DNA of 13,342 nucleotides from JACQCF01 sp043742785. Its GTDB lineage: Bacteria; Omnitrophota; Gorgyraeia; Zapsychrales; Fredricksoniimonadaceae. The translations under genes were made by a program, and so were the position numbers. A model generated the notes under the pieces. That model ran no database searches. It saw nothing but the letters and a program-made list of their open reading frames with translations, and was not told where the DNA came from. Shown piece by piece: positions 6,984-12,829 of the stretch (positions within the stretch are counted from its first letter, which is position 1; each line of letters opens with the position of its first letter). Location of the stretch: contig JAYTXU010000031.1 of assembly GCA_043742785.1 (NCBI GenBank), forward strand, positions 1 through 13,342, read 5' to 3'.

Positions 6984-8079
6984 AAACATTTTAAATGAAT
7001 TAACTACTTTAGGACAAAGTCTTTGGATCGATAATATCAGCCGTTCCATTATTATTAATGGTCAATTGAAAGATCTTATTGATCAAGGCTTACGTGGACA
7101 AACATCCAATCCTACCATCTTTAAACAAGCAATTTCATCTAGCAATGATTACGATCAAAAAATCCAATCCCTCAGTGAAGGGGGACGTACTACTTTTGAA
7201 ATCTACGATGAATTAACCATTAAAGATGTATCCGATGCTGCAGATTTATTTAAGGGAGTATTCGAAAAAACCAATGGTCTTGATGGTTATGTAAGTTTAG
7301 AAATTAATCCTAAGTTAGGCAATGAATTTGAAACTCAATTAAATGAAGGTCTACGATTGTGGAAAGAATTAAATCGTCCTAATGTGATGATTAAAGTTCC
7401 CGCCACTAAAAACGGCATGAGTGTAGTGGAAGGTTTAATTGCCCAGGGTGTTAACGTCAATGTAACCTTAATTTTTTCTGCTGAACAATATGCTCAAGTA
7501 ACTTGGAGCTATTTAAAAGGATTAAAACGTTTACAAGAAAAAGGTGGAGACTTAAGTAAAGTTCGATCTGTCGCTAGTATTTTTGTTAGCCGCATTGATA
7601 CAACCATCGATAAATGGCTTGATGAAAGAAATTTAAGCTCTCTTAGAGGACAAGCAGCTATCGCAAATTGCCAAATTATCTATCATAAGTTTCAACAGAT
7701 TTTCTCATCAGATGAATTTAGAACACTCCATATTAAGGGTGCGAATATCCAAAGAGTTCTCTGGGCTTCTACTGGAACTAAAGATCCTCTGTACAGCGAT
7801 ATTAAATACGTTACTGAATTAATTGCTAAAGATACCGTGAATACTTTGCCCGATAAGACATTACAAGCAGTTTTAAATCATGGAACAGCACAATCAGCCT
7901 TGCCTGGAAATATTGCCAATGCTCAGAATATTGTAACAACCTTACGTGAAAAGGGCATTGATGTGGGGATTGTTTGCAATAAACTTTTAGAAGATGGTCT
8001 TTCAGCATTTGAAAAATCTTTTGAAGAGTTAACTGTTTCTATTGAAGAGAAATCTAAAAAACTCTGTACAAAAGTCTAG
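6976..8079 (+). CDS. tal: Transaldolase (TalB-like, long mycobacterial/TIGR00876 type)
   Basis: Transaldolase moves a dihydroxyacetone unit between sedoheptulose 7-phosphate and glyceraldehyde 3-phosphate, working with the transketolase encoded just upstream. The 367-residue protein shows LWIDNISR (16-23) with Asp19, the TSNPTIF motif (43-49), SLEINP (107-112) and PNVMIKVPAT (135-144), where Lys140 is the Schiff-base lysine. NVNVTLIFS (160-168) and VASIFVSRID (199-208) are further family motifs. An upstream in-frame ATG exists at 6943, but ATG 6976 is chosen because AGGAG at 6966-6970 lies five bases before it and the family N-terminus starts there. It overlaps the transketolase gene by eight bases. 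The length fits a single-domain enzyme without a fused glucose-6-phosphate isomerase. Confidence 0.95.
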   Translation: MSKNILNELTTLGQSLWIDNISRSIIINGQLKDLIDQGLRGQTSNPTIFKQAISSSNDYDQKIQSLSEGGRTTFEIYDELTIKDVSDAADLFKGVFEKTNGLDGYVSLEINPKLGNEFETQLNEGLRLWKELNRPNVMIKVPATKNGMSVVEGLIAQGVNVNVTLIFSAEQYAQVTWSYLKGLKRLQEKGGDLSKVRSVASIFVSRIDTTIDKWLDERNLSSLRGQAAIANCQIIYHKFQQIFSSDEFRTLHIKGANIQRVLWASTGTKDPLYSDIKYVTELIAKDTVNTLPDKTLQAVLNHGTAQSALPGNIANAQNIVTTLREKGIDVGIVCNKLLEDGLSAFEKSFEELTVSIEEKSKKLCTKV

Positions 8080-8083
8080 CCCT

Positions 8084-8272
8084 ATGCCTAATTATGAACG
8101 TTTTGGACGGTTTTTGTTTGGGGCTCTTTTAATTGGGTCATATTTTTTCAGCTGGGGGAAATGGATAGCTGTAGCCCTAGGAACTTTATTTTTAGTAACA
8201 TCTGCTCAAGGATTATGTATTAATTGTAAATATAAAAAATTATTAAACAACATCAAGGAGAAAATGAAATGA
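8084..8272 (+). CDS. Small DUF2892-like membrane protein (62 aa)
   Basis: The 62-residue protein has two closely spaced hydrophobic segments, about 8-23 and 26-43, after a short N-terminus with RFGRFLFG. This layout, and the GLC motif after the second segment, resemble DUF2892 (YgaP-type membrane domain). The end carries Cys45 and Cys48 (LCINC), a CxxC pair where many relatives show only one Cys, followed by a Lys-rich tail. ATG 8084 is chosen because it lies four bases after the transaldolase stop; the frame is open upstream into that gene. The function is unknown. Its stop overlaps the start of the next gene as ATGA, so the two small proteins are coupled. Confidence 0.7.
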   Translation: MPNYERFGRFLFGALLIGSYFFSWGKWIAVALGTLFLVTSAQGLCINCKYKKLLNNIKEKMK

Positions 8273-8523
8273 AAAACAAATTAGCAATCATCTTAACAGC
8301 AATCGTTGGTTTTGTAGCAGCTACTGTCGTTTTTGCTCAAGAAGGTATGAAAGCAGATTCTATGGAAAAAAATGAAATGGCTAATACAGAGATGAATGAA
8401 ATGATGAATGAAGAAATGAATGAAGGAATGAAGGAAGAAATGAATGAAGTTGTAAACGCTGAAGCCCCTATGATTAATACAGAAACTTCTGCAGCTAACT
8501 CAACCGCTCCTGCTGCGTATTAA
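8269..8523 (+). CDS. Secreted methionine/glutamate/asparagine-rich small protein (84 aa)
   Basis: I do not recognise a family. The 84-residue protein begins with a typical Sec signal: KNK, a hydrophobic stretch 5-22, and VFA|Q as a probable cleavage site after Ala23. The mature part of about 61 residues has ten Met, many Glu and Asn, and no Cys. EMNE-like units recur between residues 40 and 60 (EMNEMMNEEMNEGMKEEMNE). The tail is rich in Ala, Thr and Pro. Such Met-rich acidic segments could bind soft metal ions such as Cu(I) in the periplasm, but this is only inference. The start overlaps the DUF2892-like gene (ATGA), with AAGGAG at 8255-8260 eight bases upstream. A strong terminator follows, making this the last gene of the unit. 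Confidence 0.75.
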   Translation: MKNKLAIILTAIVGFVAATVVFAQEGMKADSMEKNEMANTEMNEMMNEEMNEGMKEEMNEVVNAEAPMINTETSAANSTAPAAY

Positions 8524-8538
8524 TCATTCTAGAATATC

Positions 8539-8612
8539 AAAATAACTCCCACGACTTTCTGTCTTCTTCTATTCGACAGACAAGAAAACAGAGCAGTGGG
8601 AGTTATTTTTTT
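8539..8612 (+). terminator. Intrinsic terminator with nested inner hairpin
   Basis: AAAATAACTCCCAC-type left arm (8539-8552) pairs perfectly over 14 bases with GTGGGAGTTATTTT (8596-8609), and T residues run on to 8612. The 43-base interior holds a second stem, TCTGTC (8558-8563) with GACAGA (8575-8580). The position 16 bases after the Met-rich gene and the T tract support termination of the tRNA-Lys/pentose phosphate unit. Confidence 0.85.
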
Positions 8613-8659
8613 AATTTCTCTAGCGAGTGAGTTAACTCTATATTAAACTACTGTCAATT

Positions 8660-10141
8660 ATGAATCCTTGGAAAAACCTTACATCATTATCCTTCGAACA
8701 AATCAAAGAATTACAAAATCATAAACTTCAAGAATTTATTAATACTCACGTTTATCCGTTCAGCCCACATTACCGTAAATTATTTGATGACAATAAAATT
8801 AATCCAAAACTCATCAAAACTGTTACTGATTTAAAAAACATTCCTTTTACAAGCAAGCTTGATTTAGTCAATAAAGAAAATCCTCAAAAATTTAAAGATT
8901 TTATACTTCAACCAGATCAAGAAAGAATTCGTCAATATTGGCCTAAAAACAAACTCCTAAAACTAGCCCTTCAATCTACATTTAAAGGAAAAGAATTTGT
9001 TTTAGATTCTTTGGGCAAAGAGTATCGTCCTATATTTATGACATTTACAACAGGAACAACGAATTCGCCTGTTCCATTTCTTTATAGCCAATATGATATT
9101 GATAATCTTAAAATCTCCGGCAGCCGCATGATAAGTCTTTTTAACATTAAATCAGATGAACGCATTCTCAATATTTTCCCATTTGCTCCACACTTAGCCT
9201 TCTGGCAAACTTTCTTTGGCGCCCTTGAAGCCAATATTTTTGCACTCAGCACAGGAGGAGGCAAGGTTATGGGTACTGAAGGTAACTTTGCAGCTTTGAT
9301 TCGCACCAAACCGTCCATTGTTCTAGGAGTGCCCAGCTATATTTATCATTTAGTTCGATTTGCTCAAGAGAAAAAACAAGATTTATCTTTCATAAGAAAA
9401 ATTGTCTTAGGTGCAGCCAAAGTCACAGTTGGCTATAAACAAAAGTTAGCTGAAATGTTAAAAGAATGTGGTGCTAAAAATGTATTTATATTCGGCACCT
9501 ATGGTTTTACAGAATCTCGTACCGCCTGGGCTGAATGCCCGACAGAAAATCATATATCCAGCGGGTACCATTTGTATCCAGATAAAGAAATTTTTGAAGT
9601 TGTTGATCCAGAAACTGGAAAACTTAAAAAAGAAGGAGAAGGCGGAGAACTTATTTACACCTCCTTAGATTCCAGAGCTTCTGTTGTTCTTCGTTATCGC
9701 ACGGGAGATTTTGTTGAAGGAGGAATCACATATAAAGCTTGCCCTTATTGTGGTCGCATGACTCTTCTTTTATCCAGCGATATTTCTAGACTTTCCGATA
9801 CAAAAGATTTAAATCTTTCTAAAATTAAAGGCATGCTTGTTAATTTAAATCATTTTGCTGATTTACTTAACAATATAGAAAATATTGATGAGTGGCAAAT
9901 TGAAATCCGTAAACATAACAATGACCCTTACGATAGTGATGAAATTATTCTTTACATCACACCAAAAGGACAAATAGATGAGTCTTCTTTCTCTCAAATA
10001 CTCAAAGATAAATTAATAGCTGCCACAGAACTTGCACCTAATGAAATCAAATTTGTTTCACTTAATGAAATAATTAAACGATTAGAACTTGAAACCGCTA
10101 ATAAAGAAAAAAGAATTTTGGATACAAGACCAAGAAACTAA
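8660..10141 (+). CDS. Phenylacetate-CoA ligase-like (PaaK-type) AMP-dependent acyl-CoA ligase
   Basis: This 493-residue adenylate-forming enzyme probably activates a carboxylic acid as acyl-AMP and then acyl-CoA. The phosphate-binding loop TFTTGTTNSP is at about 128-137. YGFTE (281-285) is the adenine-binding motif and YRTGD (346-350) binds the ribose. CPYCGR (361-366) matches the Cys-containing segment found in PaaK relatives, and SKIKGMLVN (387-395) is the hinge. NKEKRILD near the end aligns with the GKxxR region that holds the C-terminal lysine. The closest type is PaaK, but it is longer than PaaK by about 50 residues and the acid substrate cannot be read from the sequence. A possible -10 TATATT lies at 8639-8644, and no Shine-Dalgarno precedes the start. 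The thiolase gene follows after nine bases. Confidence 0.85.
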   Translation: MNPWKNLTSLSFEQIKELQNHKLQEFINTHVYPFSPHYRKLFDDNKINPKLIKTVTDLKNIPFTSKLDLVNKENPQKFKDFILQPDQERIRQYWPKNKLLKLALQSTFKGKEFVLDSLGKEYRPIFMTFTTGTTNSPVPFLYSQYDIDNLKISGSRMISLFNIKSDERILNIFPFAPHLAFWQTFFGALEANIFALSTGGGKVMGTEGNFAALIRTKPSIVLGVPSYIYHLVRFAQEKKQDLSFIRKIVLGAAKVTVGYKQKLAEMLKECGAKNVFIFGTYGFTESRTAWAECPTENHISSGYHLYPDKEIFEVVDPETGKLKKEGEGGELIYTSLDSRASVVLRYRTGDFVEGGITYKACPYCGRMTLLLSSDISRLSDTKDLNLSKIKGMLVNLNHFADLLNNIENIDEWQIEIRKHNNDPYDSDEIILYITPKGQIDESSFSQILKDKLIAATELAPNEIKFVSLNEIIKRLELETANKEKRILDTRPRN

Positions 10142-10150
10142 GGGGAAATT

Positions 10151-11425
10151 ATGGAACGTATTGCAATTATTGATGGCATTAGAACACCTTTTTGTAAAAT
10201 GGGAACTAATTTTAATGATTTAAGCGCGCAAGAATTAGGTCGTATTGCAACTCGAGAGTTAATCGAACGAACAAATTTTGATGTTAAAAATATTGATGAG
10301 GTTATCTTTGGATGCGTAGGTCAACCAGCTGACGCGGCCAATATCGCACGCGTGATTGCTCTTTTAGCAGGAATTCCTAAAACGACTCCAGCCTATACCG
10401 TTCATCGTAATTGCGCTTCCGGCATTGAAGCTGTTGTTTCAGCAGCCATTAAAATTCAAGCAGGAGAGGGACGCTGCATTTTAGCTGGTGGAACAGAATC
10501 AATGAGCAATATTCCTTTTTACTTTACCAAGGAATCCCAAGAAATATTTATAGAATTAAGCCATGCCAAAACTCTTCCAGCACGTTTAACGACCATGCTC
10601 AAATTTCGTCCTCATCATTTTAATCCACGTATTGGTTTGCAATTAGGTCTTTTTGATCCCGTTTGCGGATTAAACATGGGACAAACCGCTGAAGTTCTTG
10701 TAAAAGAATTTGGCATCACCCGAAATGAACAAGATAAATTTTCTCTAGAAAGTCATTTTAAAACTCTTGCTTCTAAAGTTTTCTTACGAGAAGAAATTGT
10801 TCCTGTTATTCCAGCCCCTAAATATAGAGATGCTGTCATTGATGATAATGGTCCTCGCGAAGGTCAGACTTTTGAAGCGTTAGCAAAACTAAAACCATTT
10901 TTTGAAAAAAGCACAGGAACCGTAACTGCTGGCAACTCTAGTCAAATTACCGATGGAGCCGCAGCACTTCTTGTAATGTCAGAAAGTCGTGCTAAAGAAT
11001 TAGAACTAAAACCGTTAGGCTTTATCCGTTCTCATGCTTTTGCAGGCGTTGAACCTCATCGAATGGGTATTGGACCTGCGCATGCTATTCCTAAAGCCTT
11101 AAAAAAAGCAGGGCTTAAACTCTCTGATATGCAAGCCATTGAAATTAACGAAGCCTTTGCCGCTCAAGTGATCGCCTGCGTTAAAGCTTTAGATTCTGAC
11201 AGATTTTCTAAAGAATATAGCTATGAAGGTTATACAGGAACAATCGACCCTGCCAAACTTAATGTCCATGGTGGGGCCATTGCTTTAGGACACCCTGTGG
11301 GTACAACGGGAGCACGCTTGATTCTCACTATGCTCAAACACCTCAACCGCGAAAATTTAAACCTAGGTTTGATCTCCCTTTGTGTAGGAGGAGGACAAGG
11401 GGCGGCAATAATACTTGAACGATAA
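10151..11425 (+). CDS. Acetyl-CoA acyltransferase (thiolase, FadI-like)
   Basis: Thiolases cleave 3-ketoacyl-CoA to acetyl-CoA and a shortened acyl-CoA, or run in reverse as condensing enzymes. All catalytic residues are present: Cys88 in HRNCASG, NEAF (333-336), His381 in ALGHPVG and Cys411 in CVGGGQG. NVHGGAIALGHPVG (371-384) is a thiolase signature. At 424 residues, and with an insertion near 125-175 before LNMGQTAE (174-181), it is closer to FadI/trifunctional beta subunits than to the roughly 390-residue acetoacetyl-CoA thiolases. The start is supported by AAGGGG at 10140-10145, five bases upstream. It is paired with the acyl-CoA ligase. No hydratase/dehydrogenase alpha subunit is nearby, so whether it works in beta-oxidation or in another pathway is open. 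Confidence 0.94.
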   Translation: MERIAIIDGIRTPFCKMGTNFNDLSAQELGRIATRELIERTNFDVKNIDEVIFGCVGQPADAANIARVIALLAGIPKTTPAYTVHRNCASGIEAVVSAAIKIQAGEGRCILAGGTESMSNIPFYFTKESQEIFIELSHAKTLPARLTTMLKFRPHHFNPRIGLQLGLFDPVCGLNMGQTAEVLVKEFGITRNEQDKFSLESHFKTLASKVFLREEIVPVIPAPKYRDAVIDDNGPREGQTFEALAKLKPFFEKSTGTVTAGNSSQITDGAAALLVMSESRAKELELKPLGFIRSHAFAGVEPHRMGIGPAHAIPKALKKAGLKLSDMQAIEINEAFAAQVIACVKALDSDRFSKEYSYEGYTGTIDPAKLNVHGGAIALGHPVGTTGARLILTMLKHLNRENLNLGLISLCVGGGQGAAIILER

Positions 11426-11503
11426 TCATTTAAAACCTTAAAAGGTAACAGACGCTTCTATAATAAGAATAAGAAATAAAAATATTAATCTTAACTACTA
11501 TCT

Positions 11504-11511
11504 TATACACT
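11504..11511 (+). promoter_or_regulatory. Promoter-like -10 element close to pilin start (leaderless?)
   Basis: TATACACT sits with its last base seven bases before ATG 11519. The same layout (TATATACTTTAA...ATG) precedes the second pilin at 12815-12829; 12 of 15 bases match. A start about seven bases after a -10 would place the mRNA 5' end at or next to the ATG. No clear -35 was found, so the element is tentative. TATAAT at 11459-11464 is another candidate. Confidence 0.4.
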
Positions 11512-11518
11512 TTAAGTG

Positions 11519-12649
11519 ATGAAATTAAAGAAACCCGCCCGTATCCTTTCCTTTTTTCTAAAACGTAAGAGGGCTTTTACTTTAATAGAAATTATAGTTG
11601 TTGCTGCTATTTTTGCCACTTTATGTATTATCGCCGTTCCTAATGTAAATAAAATAATGTCAGGAGCTTCTGCAAAAGATTCTGTAAGTAATTTAATAGC
11701 TATTTATGAGGCACAAAAAACTTACTATTTAAATAATAATCAATTCTGTGGAACACCCTCATGCGATAATTTAAACAGTATTAATAGTAATTTAAATTTA
11801 AGTTTAGTGTCGATAAATTCAAACTCTTATCGATGTTCTATTGGATTGGTCAATTATTGCGAAATAAGAACTAATAAATACAATATTCAAGCAATTGTTT
11901 GTTTAGATAATCCGATTAATTCTTTTAAAGCAGTTGATTGCCAGGGTTCGAATTATAACCCCTGTATAAATGGATCAGCAGTCAACTGCACAGGAACTGG
12001 GACAGGAACAGGTACAGGAACGGGTACGGGAACTGGAACAGGTACAGGAACTGGGACAGGTACTGGGACAGGAACAGGTACAGGAACGGGTACGGGAACT
12101 GGAACAGGTACAGGAACTGGGACAGGTACTGGAACAGGTACGGGAACTGGAACAGGTACGGGAACTGGTTCTGGAACAGGTACAGGAACTGGTACTGGAA
12201 CAGGTACAGGAACTGGTTCTGGAACAGGTACTGGAACAGGTACAGGTACAGGAGCAGGTACAGGAACTGGAACAGGTACAGGAACAGGTACAGGAACTGG
12301 AACAGGTACAGGTACAGGAACTGGTACTGGAACCAGTACAGGTACTGGTACGGGAACTGGTACGGGAGCAGTAAGCATTCCACCTGGTGCAATATCATTT
12401 TCTGAGTGTACCAATGGTTCATATATATCTATAAACGGGAATCCTCTTCTAACAGTTCCATATGGAAATTCTCAAGCCTGTTTAAATTATTGCAATGGAC
12501 TAGGCAATAATGCTCATTGTTGTCAAATGGTGAGCGATTGTGATCAGAAGTATAGCCAGTGTTCTGCTAAACAAGGCAATCCTTTAATTAGTTATAAAGG
12601 AAACTCTTGTCAAGGCAAAATTTATGATTGGGCCCTAGGTATAAAATAA
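11519..12649 (+). CDS. Type IV pilin-like protein with long Thr-Gly linker and Cys-rich C-terminal domain
   Basis: The 376-residue protein has a basic 19-residue leader ending KRKRA, then FTLIEIIVVAAIFATLCIIAV, the class III (type IV pilin/pseudopilin) signal with Glu at +5 (Glu24) and a membrane helix. Position -1 is Ala rather than the usual Gly. The head, about 50-157, has eight Cys (77, 82, 106, 114, 128, 141, 149, 157) plus one in the helix. Residues 158-283 are 63 Thr-Gly dipeptides with four substitutions. The end, 284-376, is a distinct domain with eight Cys (297-364). Ordinary pilins are 130-180 residues and lack such a linker. ATG 11519 is preferred over a GTG at 11516, because the paralogue next door then has the same leader length. 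No Shine-Dalgarno is seen. The function of the C-terminal domain is unknown; adhesion or binding at the cell surface is inference. Confidence 0.9.
   Translation: MKLKKPARILSFFLKRKRAFTLIEIIVVAAIFATLCIIAVPNVNKIMSGASAKDSVSNLIAIYEAQKTYYLNNNQFCGTPSCDNLNSINSNLNLSLVSINSNSYRCSIGLVNYCEIRTNKYNIQAIVCLDNPINSFKAVDCQGSNYNPCINGSAVNCTGTGTGTGTGTGTGTGTGTGTGTGTGTGTGTGTGTGTGTGTGTGTGTGTGTGTGTGTGTGSGTGTGTGTGTGTGTGSGTGTGTGTGTGAGTGTGTGTGTGTGTGTGTGTGTGTGTSTGTGTGTGTGAVSIPPGAISFSECTNGSYISINGNPLLTVPYGNSQACLNYCNGLGNNAHCCQMVSDCDQKYSQCSAKQGNPLISYKGNSCQGKIYDWALGIK
11990..12367 (+). repeat. In-frame (GGN ACN) repeat tract encoding (Thr-Gly)63
   Basis: This tract of 378 bases is built from ACN-GGN codon pairs, mostly ACA/ACT/ACG and GGA/GGT/GGG. 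Every change of copy number by six bases keeps the frame. Substitutions are Ser at residues 218 and 234, Ala at 246 (all in Thr positions) and Ser at 273 (in a Gly position). Longer units are layered on the hexamer: an exact 66-base period in the first part (11996-12132) and 18- and 24-base periods after it. Confidence 0.97.
11996..12132 (+). repeat. Exact tandem duplication with 66-bp period inside the Thr-Gly tract
   Basis: Bases 11996-12066 are identical to 12062-12132, so 71 bases match at a shift of 66. This is 22 codons, or eleven dipeptides. Identity at synonymous positions shows copying of the DNA, by slippage or unequal crossing-over, rather than selection on the amino acids alone. 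Confidence 0.9.
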
Positions 12650-12829
12650 TAAAAGAACCTTCAATACGAGAACCTACCCATAAAAGTTTTTAAATTTTCT
12701 TAAATCATCTTACCTCTTAACTATTTCTTTTAATAAAAGCACAAAATAAATATGGATAAAATAATATTATCTCAATTTAAATAATCAATAAAAGTGTCCG
12801 TCACTGTTATTTAGTATATACTTTAATCG
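12650..12829 (+). other. A+T-rich intergenic region between the two pilin genes
   Basis: No ORF, RNA gene or convincing terminator hairpin was seen in these 180 bases. The last part carries the promoter-like element of the second pilin. A short direct repeat AGAACCT occurs near 12654 and 12668 without clear meaning. Confidence 0.6.
12817..12822 (+). promoter_or_regulatory. Promoter-like -10 element close to second pilin start (leaderless?)
   Basis: TATACT (12817-12822) ends seven bases before ATG 12830 and matches five of six consensus -10 bases. Together with the similar sequence at the first pilin it suggests transcription starting at or beside the ATG. No clear -35 or Shine-Dalgarno was seen. 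Confidence 0.45.

Noticed and set aside
8380..8450. Met-rich ORF as random repetitive noise
   Set aside because: Kept as a gene because it has a clear Sec signal, a well-placed AAGGAG, an ATGA overlap with the upstream gene and a terminator 16 bases after its stop.
11434..11446. ACCTTAAAAGGT after the thiolase gene as a terminator
   Set aside because: The stem is only five bases with a two-base loop and no T tract follows, so it is unlikely to terminate.
11990..12367. CRISPR array
   Set aside because: The repeats are contiguous and short with no unique spacers, they are translated in frame, and no cas gene is present.
11953..12422. Long open frames in other frames and on the - strand across the repeat, such as a Val-Pro repeat protein
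   Set aside because: GGN-ACN repeats contain no stop in several frames, so these are shadows. The + strand pilin frame has the signal, the membrane helix, the Cys-rich ends and a proper stop.
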